Assembly (NCBI GenBank): GCA_903813345.2
Contig: CAIIXF020000003.1
Location: 24,629,248-24,693,247, forward strand
Direction of reading: 5' to 3'
DNA: 64,000 bases
DNA from: Owenia fusiformis
Taxonomy: Eukaryota > Annelida > Polychaeta > Sabellida > Oweniidae
Position numbers and translations under genes: made by a program. How positions within the stretch are numbered: the stretch's first letter is position 1; each line of letters opens with the position of its first letter. The notes beneath the pieces were generated by a model. The model had not been told where the DNA came from and searched no databases. It saw only the letters and a program-made list of their open reading frames with translations. This document shows positions 1 to 11,867 of this stretch, one piece after another.

Positions 1-3000
1 AATTGGCTCTTCATGAAGTTTAATTGATTGTGCTATATAGAGCCTCCCTTTGAAGTTAATCCATATAATATTTGATACACATCTTCAGGTAACAAGACTG
101 TATATTGGTCGCGGTCCAATTAGCAGTGTTGGCTTTATACCCCAATTTCAAATTAGCAATAACACATCCTAGCCTACAACAATAACTAGATGAGAAATTA
201 GCAATATTGTGTTCCTAAGTGTACTCTTTAACAACTCGTGTGGTTCTAATAGTCATCTAATTACTGAAATGCAAATCAATTGCAAAATGGATCTGCTTCC
301 AAGTCAGGCAACAACATTGAGTCACAACAGGGGAAACAAAGTTGTCATTTGTATTATTTAGTTACTTGTAATCTATGAAAAGTATTGATTCACATGTAAA
401 AGAAATCTTCATGAAACAAATCAGAAGAACCTAATTACATGTATTTGTTTTATAATCAGCAGTCTCTTATTATATGACCCTCATATGGGATTCCTATTGA
501 TAAGATGTTTTATATATCCTTGTCTTTTATGGTAACATTATATTTTAGCTTTGGGGATATTTGATTTGTTCAATAAGTGAGAAAATATCAAGACTTGAAA
601 AAAGATGGAAGGTGAAGGTGTATGAGAGTTTCTGAGATCATACCTTTTAATATATGAACAGTAATGAGCAGCCTAAATAGGTATTTTCTGTTATGACCAA
701 TACTAGAAAATTAAATCTAATCTCAAGAGTTGAGAGAGATAAAGACCATAATCATCAATGAATCATGAATGAAAAATACAAGGAGCTAAAAACATTATAG
801 CTATGGCATTGACAGTGCAGCTTAGCTTAGACAGCTAGGCCAAGTTAAGCTTACTTGACAACCCAAAGAAAGGTTGTTTCATCAGTCAATCTGACTAGAG
901 GGAGCAGGTATTGATGATCAAACACACCAAAAGTAACATTCATACATACAATTGCTCTAATATCGTAAACAGAGATGGAAAGAGAAAATATAAGAATACA
1001 CTGAGCCATAATGAAACACCAATCTGACATTCCACTGATGATGTACCATTTAAAGAAACATTGGCACATTTTACAAACATTATCACAATCCAAATTAGAG
1101 AAAACAAGGTATTTCATTCAAATAATGTTTTACAACTGGACAGTCCAGTGTGTAATATGATTGCATACAGGGAATTAAAGAACTAAAGCTGTTTGGAAGA
1201 TGTTTTTCTTGTTGTGTCCTTTTTGATGAAACTCAATTTTAAGCCACAACATATATCAAAAACTATCAAAAAATGATTTGGTTACTTTAAACTTCATGAG
1301 ATTACTCTAAGAATATAGAAATTAGATTATTTTTGTAACATAAAACTTACTGATAGCTAATGTCAAAATATTGTTGTTCATTAAGTGCATGATGATGTTG
1401 AACACATTTCCAATATGTGGAACATCAAAAGTTATTTTGGACTAAATCTAAAATCAAAGAAACAAACATCAATGATTTCCCTTATCAATCTGTTTATGAC
1501 TATAACGACAAATGCTGTAGCTATTGATTTGTCCCAATTAATTACCAATATACTTATGGAATGCAAACTAGACACCAAATCTGTTTTAAAGATGAGATAT
1601 TATGACAAGAGTTGACAGAGGTCATTGTAAAATTAGTTTTGAATGTCTATCCACTATCACTATTAGATAAGGGGATACTTCAAATGTATCAAATCCTTCT
1701 ACTTTTGATATCAAATGAGATGTAGATGTGCCACTTTTAGTAACACCATGCTGCTACAGTAGTGTTTCACAAAAAGAACCATAGTTGGTACACATGTATG
1801 GCAAGCAATTTAAGTAACATTATTTTAGGGCAGCTCTGAAATTGCTGTTATGTTATGTTTTTCGTTCAAGTCCCAAGTGCAAATAAATAAATTGATATAT
1901 AATTTTTCATATATGACTGATTGTGAGAATCGAAGCACACAAATTCATTTTTACAGTGCTAAGCTGAGGAGGGGCCCTAATTCACTAAGTTTGATATTAT
2001 TTCTTATTTTGAGAAGTACATATGTTTTGTAGAAAACATGTTGTTTTGATAAAAATGTTATTAATAAAATTTTTGTATATGATGTATTTAAAATAGTAGA
2101 AACAAGCATTTACACTATACAAATGGAATGATAGAATGGTTTTTGTATTCCGGAAGTGGGAGACGACTGTTATGTTTTTTCATACATTGCTTTATTTCAT
2201 GATCTTTCTCCTTTTATGTTTTGCCTTTTATTTTTGTTATTCAAATATAAGTGATCTGCATTGTTTTTGTAATTTTATCATTTCTTAAATTTTAATTATT
2301 CATGAGTAAGTGATACAAATTAGAAAAAATATTAAACTAAGACAAATATGGTAATCACAATAAAAAGAAGTATACATGAAAACCTTTGGTAAATCAATGT
2401 TTGCCATGCATTGATATTTCGTTCATTGCTACCTCTATAAGTCTGTATATATGTAATTGTATCTAATGTAATGGTTGTATAATAAAGTATTTAGCATATC
2501 TTCTCCTGCTAAAGATATTTTTAACCCCCCTCCCCTAACATAATGTCTTTAGCTCACAGCTTTTTTTACAACTGACAAACGTATGATAAGATACTAACTC
2601 AATACGGCTTATGCAGATATATAAATTCTGATTGATATATTCTGATGAAATTTTATCTTTAAGAATTTATTATTGGATTATTATTTCAATCAATGATCTT
2701 GTTTTCAAATAAATGTCATATTTCAATTCATTTTGATGCTATAATAACATTAAATAAATATACATTGTATATTTCATGTCCGTATGAAAATAGTCTGACC
2801 ACATGACTACATGTGTTTTTATAGGATAGTTTGACTGAGAAGGAAAATATTTAGTTTGGAATAATGTTTTATTATAAATCAGTAAAATTTTACACCAAAT
2901 ATCAAATGACTTACCCTTTTAATAGTTTATAATACTGTTAATTTCCAAAAATAATGTGTTGCCATCCACATGTTGACTATATTTTGTGTGGTCTGTGTAT

Positions 3001-3930
3001 ATTATCTACTTTCACTCTGCACAGAATGTATTGTCAGCATTTTATACCGGTATCTGAAATATAATACATTGTTATAAATGTTCAATGTTATATACAATTA
3101 TCAATTTTTTATGTTGTATTTTATTATTTTTATATCAATATTGATTGCGCAATCTGACAAAGTTGCATGCCATAAACTAAAGAATTACTAGCCTATAAGT
3201 ACTATGTATATATGTAAATATAAATTGGTTTATTTATATGCATTTTCTGAGATTAATAAGGAAGTGACCTCAGCAATTGACTTTATATTTTATTAGTGAT
3301 GGTTGGAAAATGTTCAGTTTTGCAGTTTTGGCCTCAGAACTTTATTTTGCAATCTTACTATTCAGTACATTTACATCTTATTTCAACTTTAATTTATTTG
3401 AATTTCCTGAGTTAAAGTACATTTACAGACGTATGCCATTATTAAATTAATAACATTAGTAGAAAAAAACATACATTTACTGTACATATGATTGGTTATA
3501 ACAGGTATTAGAAAATATATGAAATATAATGTTGTCAAAACAGATTGCATGAAATGAAATAAACAATGAATAAGATAAATAAATCAATCGTGATTCTTAT
3601 TCATGGAATTATGCTATTTAATATTTCTTGTATTTATCTAAGTTCACATTGCTTAATCTGATCAAACAAGTATCAATATTTTATCAATCATTTCAGATAG
3701 ATCAATAATTTTTTATAATGTTTTGAACATCTGATTACAAAATCATTTTTGTATTGAATTGAAACATCTACACTTTAGGCTTAGCATTTAAATGATAGAA
3801 AACATTGATTTAAAACAACATTGAATTTGAAAATACTAAAATTCCTACTGTAATATAATATTATTTAAAATATTTATGATTTGATTTAATTTATGATTGC
3901 ATATGAAGATTAATTGTGTTTGATTATGCA
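1..3930. other. Anonymous AT-rich DNA
   Basis: No gene, tandem array or bounded mobile element was recognised here. The sequence is strongly AT-rich with scattered homopolymer runs and many AATAAA-like strings, as expected of introns or intergenic DNA. The longest open stretches (for example minus strand 851-1117) have no splice-site framing and no convincing family match. Confidence 0.6.
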
Positions 3931-3937
3931 TTTTCAG

Positions 3938-4272
3938 GTATGTATGCTGTAGTACATGATAAGCAGTAGAGGAAGGTAAAGTATATATGCTGTAGAGGTA
4001 TTTAAGTACATGATTAGCAGTAGAGGAAGGTAAAGTATGTATGCTGTAAAGGTATCTAAGTACATGAGTAGCAGTACAGGAAGGTTATGTATTATGCTGT
4101 AGAGGTATTTAAGTACATGATTAGCAGTATAGGAAGGTAATGTATGTATGCTGTAGAGGTATCTAAGCACTAGTACATGAGTAGCAATACAGGAAGGTAA
4201 AGTATGTATGCTGTAGAGGTATCTTAGTACATGAGTGGCAATACAGGAAGGTAAAGTATGTATGCTGTAGAG
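3938..4272. repeat. 54-bp minisatellite, left block
   Basis: About six degenerate copies of a 54-bp unit containing TGCTGTAGAGGTAT and GTACATGA and ending near AGGAAGGTAA. Successive TGCTGTA motifs fall near 3945, 3988, 4042, 4095 and 4149, so most spacings are 53-54 bp and the first unit is short. Because 54 is a multiple of three, the array produces spurious minus-strand open frames. The same array resumes at 5166 after an inserted element. Confidence 0.9.
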
Positions 4273-5164
4273 TAGGGGTCCCGCGATTCATCGATATATC
4301 GATGCATCGGCTCGTTTGGTGACGATACGAGCGTATCGATACGAAGACTCAAATATCGATACACCAAAAATATTATTAACATACCTGAAATCCATCATAT
4401 TTTGCCGAAATCGCTGAATATTTGACTTTTTGAGAAATTGTTTTTATATTTTTTGTTTGATTTTTCACTGGACATGACACGCCCAAAATGTTGTGTAAAT
4501 GAGAACCGAATGCTTAGCGGATTGACAGTCAAAATGCGAACAAATAACTTGTGTCTTCTATGTCTTCGTATATCAACGTACTTTGTTTTATAATTCTATA
4601 TACTTTTTGACAATTTCGTATGAATAAATATAATCTTCGAACTTTTTTATTGGATAGTACGCATTAAAAAATTGCCTACTAATATTGATAACTCTAATGA
4701 AAAACTGAACAATATTTATGTTCGGAGTATCAGTGTTGACCGGAGGTTAGAAATTGAAACTTTTCGAAAGTTTTGAACACAATTGATAGAATTATGGCCG
4801 TGTAAGCATCAAATATGGGTAGTTGTGATAATATGTCCTAATATCCCTCAATAGAAAATCTACTGTAGTACTTTGGAACATTCCTCAGTAAAGGGAAAGC
4901 ACAACCGGACTTCAAAAAAATTGCAAAATATGCATAGCTGACCACTACAGCAGGTACGCTTGATACTTGACTATAGTTTTTATGCTGCATCTGAATCAAA
5001 TGTCACAGCAAGTGATAGACTTTCAACTCAACCTCAGCTATGTCAGTGTTGCACCCCCCCCCCCCGGTTCAACTACACTTTTATGTATCATATCGTTGCT
5101 CATATCATGACCTGAGTATCGAGATACATATCATATCAATTCATAATGTATCGTGGGACCCCTA
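4273..5164. mobile_element. Inverted-repeat DNA transposon splitting the minisatellite
   Basis: The left end reads TAGGGGTCCCGCGAT and the right end is its imperfect reverse complement (ATCGTGGGACCCCTA). Both subterminal regions are rich in ATCGAT/GTATCGAT strings. The 892-bp body interrupts the 54-bp minisatellite mid-unit, so the insertion is younger than the array. It has no coding potential and carries a 12-C tract at 5054-5065. No clean target duplication is visible; the flanks are TGTAGAG and CTTAAGT. The AGGGGTC-type terminus recalls hAT-derived non-autonomous elements, but the family is not settled. Confidence 0.75.
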
Positions 5165-5165
5165 C

Positions 5166-5440
5166 TTAAGTACATGATTAGCTGTACAGGAAGGTAATGT
5201 ATGCATGCTGTAGAGGTATCAAAGTACATGAGTGGCAATACAGGAAGGTAAAGTATGTATGCTGTAGAGGTATCTTAAGTACATGATTAGCTGTACAGGA
5301 AGGTAATGTATGCATGCTGTAGAGGTATCTAAGTACATCATTAACAGTATAGGAAGGTATGTATGCTGTAAAGGTATTTAAGTACATGATTAGCAGTAGA
5401 GGAAGGTAAAGTATGTGTGGTGTAGAGGTATTGTGAACCT
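5166..5440. repeat. 54-bp minisatellite, right block
   Basis: About five further copies of the same unit as at 3938-4272. They continue directly after the right end of the inserted element with TTAAGTACATGATTAGC and end near AGGTATTGTGAACC, where a different minisatellite begins. Confidence 0.9.
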
Positions 5441-6290
5441 TATGATATACTCCTATGTTATGATGTTTTTATAAATATGAACATTATGATATACCCTTTG
5501 TCATGATGTTTTTTTATAAATATGAACCTTTTGACATACCCCAATGTCATGATGCTTATATTTATGTGAACCTTATGACATAACCTTTGTCATGATGTTT
5601 TTTTTATAAATATGAACCTTTTGACATACCCCAATGTCATGATGTTTCTATGAATATGAACATTATGACATAACCTTTGTCATGATGTTTTTTTATAAAT
5701 ATGAACCTTTTGACATACCCCAATGTCATGATGTTTCTATGAATATGAACCTTATGACATATCCTGTGTCATTATGTTTTTATTATAAATATGAACCTTA
5801 TGACATACCCCAATGTCATGATGCTTATATTAATGTGAACCTTATGACATACCCCAATGTCATGATGTTTCTATGAATATGAACCTTATGACATATCCTG
5901 TGTCATGATGTTTTTATTTTAAATATGAACACCCCGATGTCATGATGTTTATATTAATATGAACCTTATGACATACCCAGTCTTGATGTTTATATTAATG
6001 TGAACCTTATGACATACCCCAAAGTCTTGATGTTTCTATGAATATGAACATTATGACATATCCTGTGTCATGATGTTTTTATTATAAATATGAACACCCT
6101 GATGTCATGATGTTTATATTAATGTGAACCTCGTGACATATCCCAATGTCATGATATATTAATAGGAGCCTTATGACATACTCCTGTGTCATGATGTTTC
6201 TATCAATGTGAACGTTATGACATACCCCATTGTCGTGATGTTTCTATTATTTTGAACCTAATACCCCAGTGTCACGATCATGTCATTAGT
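5441..6290. repeat. 44-45-bp minisatellite with alternating unit types
   Basis: About nineteen copies of a unit with core TTATGACATACCCCAATGTC and ATGATGTTT, then a variable AT-rich tail. Two sub-types alternate over much of the array: one with ACCCCAATGTCA and TTTCTATGAATAT, the other with ACCTTTGTCA or TCCTGTGTCA and TTTTATAAATAT. This gives a dimeric higher-order period near 89-90 bp. The first sub-type contains the inverted repeat TGACAT..ATGTCA, a possible small hairpin. Divergence rises towards 6290. Confidence 0.9.
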
Positions 6291-6522
6291 TTTGAATCTT
6301 ATGGGACCCAATGCCATGTTGTTCTTCAAGTGATTAACTCCCTAAGAATGGTTCTGATCTCATAGCCATATCATGACTCAGTTGGTGATACTTAGAAGTA
6401 ATAATATTGGCTCCTGGGACCAATACAAGTAGGATGTTATTCAGTGTATTGCCTTATGTAATGCTTCACATAAATAATATTAGTGTACTTCTGGGAGCAA
6501 TTTAAGTGAAATTATGTTTTAG

Positions 6523-6737
6523 TAGGTTCCAGTCATTAGGTTTAATCATGGAGATACTATTCTTTCGTGAAGTGTCACTCATTTGTAATGATATATATTG
6601 TGTGTGAAAACTTAATAATGTTTGATGAGGTTCTGGTCATTTTGTTTAATTATGAAGATGCTAATCTTTTGTCTAGTCTTACTCATTTGTAATGACATAT
6701 ATAATTATGTGTGAAAACTTAATGATGTGTAATGAAA
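6523..6737. repeat. Imperfect direct duplication of about 105-110 bp
   Basis: Two adjacent copies run from AGGTTCCAGTCATT to AACTTAATAATG and from AGGTTCTGGTCATT to AACTTAATGATG. Both contain CTCATTTGTAATGA followed by a TATAT tract and GTGTGAAAACTTAAT. They lie between two related minisatellite blocks. Confidence 0.8.
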
Positions 6738-6779
6738 TACTTAATTATGGACAACCTAAGCTCTCCTTGAAGTATAATT

Positions 6780-7035
6780 AAATGACATACCCCAATGTCA
6801 AGATGTTCCCAATCGATGTAGCCCTTATGACATACCACAATATCAAGGTGTTCCCAATGGATGAAACCCTTTTGACATACCCCAATGTCAAGGTGTTCCA
6901 AATGGTTGTAACCTTTATGACATACCACAATATCAAGGTGTTCCCAATGGATATAGCCCTTATGACATACCCCAATGTCAAGGTGTTCCCAATCAATGTT
7001 ACCCTAATGACATACCCCAATATTAAGATTTACTT
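6780..7035. repeat. 45-bp minisatellite related to the 5441-6290 array
   Basis: Six copies of a 45-bp unit with TTATGACATACC, then CAAGGTGTTCCCAATGGAT. It shares the TGACATACCCCAATGTCA core with the array 500 bp upstream. Units alternate between CATACCCCAATGTCA and CATACCACAATATCA, again a dimer. Forty-five is a multiple of three, so both strands stay open by period alone; these frames are not genes. Confidence 0.9.
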
Positions 7036-8478
7036 TTTTACAGTTTACCAATTACTATATCAATAGGTATATCAATAGGCTCACAGTAGCTTATGAGATT
7101 CATGCACTGTAATTTGCAACTACCACTACCAGTAAATAACATGAGCCACAATCAATTGCCTGACAGTATTATCCCTGTACTGCACATTTATCCACCACAT
7201 GGGACTTACAACAATACAAAAATCTTCATGATTTTTTATCTCAGTACATTATATATCTGCTGGCATATAGCAATTAATTAAGAAGATATTAATCACACAC
7301 TGCTCTACCTGCATATTCAACTTAGCCTCATCATTTTAAGCCAATGAATGAAGCTCTTGGGACAGATATAGAGAAATCATCCATCTGTCCAACTCAAGTA
7401 CTGGTTGTCAGACATGATATTTTATAGGCTCATGTATTATGGGCAAGGAATATTTCCTTCAGAAGGAAGGATAAGGTCTTTCCGTAAAATTGTGCCATTT
7501 TCTGTAAAATGTAGTCTCTAATACCAGATTGACAGATTCATCTGGGCAAGAAGAATTTTCAAGATGGCAACTGAATTTAAATGGTACCATTGTGTATTAA
7601 CAATCTAACTCAATCTTTAAATTACACTTTAATATGTACTAGTTCAATTTAGTGATTTGTGAAGTCACCTTGTTGCTCACTCACCAAAACTAACATACAA
7701 AGGATGTCTTTCAAAGTTTACCAAATAACCAGTTTTGACAAGATATGATAGATTGTCACAACAGCAAGAAATGATAAAGTTACACAACAATTTTAAATAT
7801 GTTGTTAATTTACGAGGAAAACTGTAAAAAGTGTGCAACAGATTTTATTTAAATAGATATTTTTCAATCCACTTATTTTTTAAGTATGTTTTCAACAATC
7901 TCATGAATGCCATGGGTAGAAAGATTTTATGTGTAGTTAGATATTACAATCACCGAACAAATCTTTAAGAAAAAATTGAAATATATTCTCACTTACATTT
8001 TCCTCGAATTAATCAGACCTTATCACATGGTGAAAATCACATTTTTTCTTAGGATTCATGAATTCAACTTTTGATGATTGTAAAAAACGAAAGATTAATG
8101 AATACCTGTATATAAAATATATAATTAGAGAAGAATTATATTCAAAAGATGATAATAAAAGGTATAGTTTTGCTATTTTGCATTCAAAATGAGATTTTAA
8201 AAATCTGTAAAAACCTGTGATACATAGGTTATATATGCATCACATCACATAAAAACTATTCTGTGATATTTACATGCGATTCTTACTGTTCATTTGGTAG
8301 ATGAGTCAGTTTTGTGTTGAGGACATCCATTCTCCATGGTTACAGAATGAGAGACATAACAGTGAATAATAAAACAAGTTTTTCCCCTACAGTCAATTAT
8401 AGTTGTTAATTTAATAAGCACCTTACCCCTGTTGATCCAGTGACAAATGAAAACATTTGTTTCTGGTTGATCTTTCCT
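7036..8478. other. Anonymous DNA with one dispersed-repeat scrap
   Basis: No gene was recognised. Around 7535-7595 there is a short piece (GGCAAGAAGAATTTTCAAGA, TGGCAACTGAATTTAAA) matching the dispersed repeat seen in full at 31158-33090. The rest is unique-looking AT-rich sequence. Confidence 0.5.
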
Positions 8479-8482
8479 TTAA

Positions 8483-9598
8483 AGGGTGATGCATATCGTT
8501 TAGCAAATCGAACGCTCGTTTCTGGTGTTGCTCACCGTTTAGTATAAAAGGCCCGATCCCGGAATAATACTCAAGGGTTCACAGGCTCGAGGTCGTTGTG
8601 TCAACACTTCTAACTGTTATATAGCATAAATATATCATAGATCGTCACACATTTATAAAAGGGTGATTTTTATTTTGACAAATCAATTCATCATTTATGG
8701 GTGTAGTTTCAGGATCTTCTATTTGTGTATAATAAGGAAAAATTGGCATCTAAATTTCCCCATAACGTAATAGCACACAGCTTGGCATATATGAAATACC
8801 CTACCAATGAAACAAAGCAGTTCTAATACAAGGATTTATATTGGCTGTTGTACATGTATTCTTTGAACACAATCACTCTTTGGATAATGTTTTCAAAATC
8901 ATTATAAAGGGATTACTTTATCTCAAAGACAATTTCAATAAACTGGATTTTACAGAACTCTCCTTATTTCTTAAAAATGGACTGATCCAGTTGATTCGCC
9001 TGGAGCCGCCATATTGTTTTTATACGGGAAGCTTATCGGAACCCTTTAAAGGGTTCTGATAAGCTTCCCACATAAAAACAATATGGTGGCTCCAGGCGAG
9101 TCAACTTGATCATTTTCAAGAAATAAGGGGAGTTTGTAAACCATAAACCCAGTTTTTTGAAATTGTCCTGGAGATAAAGTAATCCATTAATAACGATTCT
9201 GAAATCATTATTGAGAGAGTGATTGTTCAATGAATGCATGTACAACAGCAAATATAAATCCATGCAGTAGAACTGCTCTGTTTCATTTGGAGGATAATTC
9301 ATATGCCAAGCTGTGTACCACTAATATGTTATGGGGAAATTTAGATGTCAATTTTTCCCTATTATACACAAATAGAAGATCCTCTAACTTCACCTATAGA
9401 TGTGACATTGATTTGTCAAAATAAAAATGTCCCTTTTATGAATGTGTGACGATGTATAATATACTAATGCTATATAACAGTGAGAGGTGTTGACACAACA
9501 ACCTCAGTCAGTATTATTCCAGGATTGGGCCTTTTATACCAAACGGTGAGCAACACCAGATATGAGCGTTCGATTTGCTAAACGATATGCTTGACCCT
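8483..9598. mobile_element. Long palindrome: two inverted TTAA-bounded element copies
   Basis: The outer ends read AGGGTGATGCATATCG and, reverse-complemented, AGGGTCAAGCATATCG. Both are flanked by TTAA (8479-8482 and 9599-9602). A third TTAA sits at the centre (9046-9049) inside CCCTTTAAAGGG. Each half (about 563 and 549 bp) therefore starts AGGGT, ends ACCCT and is bounded by TTAA, and the halves are inverted copies of one another with strong similarity by eye along their whole length. Both arms keep a TATAAAAGGCCC string. The mirrored open frames at 8841-9059 (+) and 9033-9302 (-) are the same DNA read from each arm. TTAA targets are known for piggyBac and Kolobok superfamilies; which applies is undecided. 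Confidence 0.85.
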
Positions 9599-9602
9599 TT
9601 AA

Positions 9603-10035
9603 TGCTTCTAAGTCTGTTATTAAGATGCCACACATTGCAGAACACACAAATTACTAATTAACTGTATAAAGCAGTATATGATTCCTTAATTAGAATAACA
9701 TTTACTATATTATACCATTTTCCAATTCCAATAATGACCATTTATTAATAACCCTGATCATGTTCCAAATTGAATTTGGAAAAGTTGTCCTTTAATATTC
9801 ATACAGCAAAAGAAATATTAATCTAAGATTGATAATACTTGTTTGATAGAAACTAAAGATTGTGTAAATAGTCTTAAACCCAACTCTGAATTTATACTCA
9901 ATGTAAGGAGTAATCAAAAGCCAGAGATTAGATGTCTAGAAATCACCACAATGAATTATATAATAAGATTATAGATGATGATCTCCTGCTGTTATCGGAT
10001 TTGTCATATAAGCAATCAGCTTATTCACTGAAAAT
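9603..10035. other. Anonymous spacer
   Basis: Unique-looking AT-rich DNA between the palindrome and a minisatellite. Nothing was recognised. Confidence 0.5.
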
Positions 10036-10735
10036 CCTGATTGACTATCAACCAAGGACACCACATTTCCCCAATCAGCTAGGGATACTACACCATCCTG
10101 ATTGCCTATCAGTTTGGGACACCACACTACCTTGATTGCCCATCAACTAGGGACACACTACCATGATTGCCTATCAACTAGAGAGACCACACTATTCTGA
10201 TTGCCTATCAGTTATGGATCACACTACAATGATTACCTTACAATTAGGCACACTACACTACCTTGATTTCTCATCAACAATAGATACACCACCCTTATTT
10301 CTTATCAATTAGGGAAACCACATTGCCCTTATTTCTTATCAATTAGGGAAACCACATTGCCCTTATTTCTTATCAATTAGGGAATCCACATTGCCCTTAT
10401 TTCTTATCAATTAAGGACACCACATTACCCTTATTGCTATTGTTACACCTACCATAATTGCTTATAAATTAGGGACATCACACTACCTAATTTGCCTATC
10501 AATTAGGGATACCACACCTACCATAATTGTTTATAAGTTACCCAATTTGCCTACCACACTACCGTGTTTGTCTATCAATTAGGGACATCATACTACCATG
10601 CGACCTAGCAACAAGGGACACCACTCTACCCTGATTGCCTATCAATTAGGGACACCACACTACCCTGATCACCTATTAATTAGGGACACCACACTACCCT
10701 GATCACCTATTAGCTAGGAACACCACATCATCCTT
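10036..10735. repeat. About 35-bp minisatellite
   Basis: Roughly twenty degenerate copies of a unit with GATTGCCTATCAATTAGGGA and CACCACACTACCC. A homogeneous stretch near 10296-10435 has four nearly identical units reading CTTATTTCTTATCAATTAGG, which suggests recent local amplification. No coding role is apparent. Confidence 0.9.
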
Positions 10736-11399
10736 GTATTAATGATAAGATCGGTAACTCAAATGTAGCTTTAATGAACCTTTATTGGAGAATATGAAGT
10801 GAATGTTAGTTTTTTGTTTGCAGGAGAAAAAACTTATGACTGCACATAGATGTTAAGACCAAAGAATAATCATAATTAAATGAGGGTCTTGTGAAGCACA
10901 TTTTCAATGCACCATCAGTGACACCAGTGCTATGTTTATGAGGACTGTCATCTACTTCTTGATTTTAGTGATTTTTTAATGAAACGACATGAAACTAAAA
11001 AAAACAGTACTATGCTAAATGAGTTATTTAGTCAAGTTTATGAAATTTCACACTTTTACATTCTGAACTGACGAGATTCAAATGTTTACAATTCCGAGGT
11101 GCCATTGATTAGTTTTAAAATTGATAGGAGTATCATTAATTACTTATATGGTGATTGTTGAGCTAATGATTGAGACATGTTAGCATTGATGTAATTTCTT
11201 ATATCTATGCCTCCCTTATAAGTTAATTAGTATTCCATCCACAAACAGTAGACATACATTTAGGGTGTTATTTACTATGAATTGGCTTTTCAGTATTAGG
11301 GTGATTTGTTTAAACTAATTTTGCTTTTAATTCCCCTTACTTTCTGTTGACCTTACTGGTGTTGGGCAGATGAGGTGATACATAAGTGGTTTTGTGATA
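10736..11399. other. Anonymous spacer
   Basis: Nothing was recognised. One acceptor-like TTTTTTGTTTGCAG lies near 10824, but the sequence after it closes within a few codons and has no donor. Confidence 0.5.
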
Positions 11400-11401
11400 T
11401 A

Positions 11402-11865
11402 CAGGATGACCCAAAAATGCCCCCACTATATTTGGAATAACTTTCTCAATAATGAAGGAATCTTCATGATTTTTTGTGAAGATAGAGTGTTCAGTGGAAG
11501 AATGATTGGTGTACTTAAATAGCATCAACAACTTTGAGATTTAGATATATCATGTTTTCTGTCCAGGTATGCTTTCGGTAAAATCTTCAAAAAATGTTCA
11601 AAAATACAATTTTCTGAAATTGGGATTTCTGTCTTAGGCATTATTTTAGTCATTTTTGGATTGCTTTCACAGATATCATCATTAATATGTCATATCTACC
11701 CTTTTTTCTTTAATAATTTTATCAAATTTGATGAACTGACTCGTTTATTGATTAATTTCAGAAAAGACAGATCGTCTAATTTACATTTTGAGTTAATTTG
11801 TGTCAGAATTTGAATCTTTCTTCCATTATTCCAAAAATAGTGGGTGGCATTTTTGGGGTCAAATG
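11402..11865. mobile_element. Mariner-like MITE with long inverted ends
   Basis: Left end CAGGATGACCCAAAAATGCC and right end, reverse-complemented, CATTTGACCCCAAAAATGCC. Both are followed by a matching block (CCCACTAT, TTTGGAATAA). TA dinucleotides flank both ends, the usual target of Tc1/mariner elements. The inverted match extends roughly 75 bp on each side; the interior (about 320 bp) is AT-rich and non-coding. The terminus resembles the CAGGGTGGGCC and CAGGGTGAGCC ends at 26.5 and 47.8 kb, so the three may be distant relatives. Confidence 0.75.
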
Positions 11866-11867
11866 TA

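Noticed and set aside
851-1117. Minus-strand open frame of 88 codons with a faint resemblance to part of a rhodopsin-type receptor (CK...SDW...SISV spacing)
   Set aside because: The spacing between the conserved-looking residues does not fit transmembrane helix 3, there is no DRY-like motif, and no splice sites frame it. Chance is the simpler explanation.
5178-5387. Minus-strand open frames across the 54-bp minisatellite
   Set aside because: The repeat length is a multiple of three, so a stop-free unit stays open by period. The protein would be the same 18 residues repeated.
6778-7066. Overlapping 80-94-codon frames on both strands
   Set aside because: They arise from the 45-bp minisatellite in the same way; both strands open over identical ground is a repeat signature.
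8841-9302. Two similar frames on opposite strands (both ending SLSEPFKGF) that look like a duplicated gene
   Set aside because: They are the same DNA read from the two arms of the palindromic element. Similarity is explained by the inverted copy, not by selection on protein.
3938-10735. Direct-repeat arrays considered as CRISPR
   Set aside because: The units are contiguous and degenerate with no unique spacers of constant length, and the genome is animal-like.
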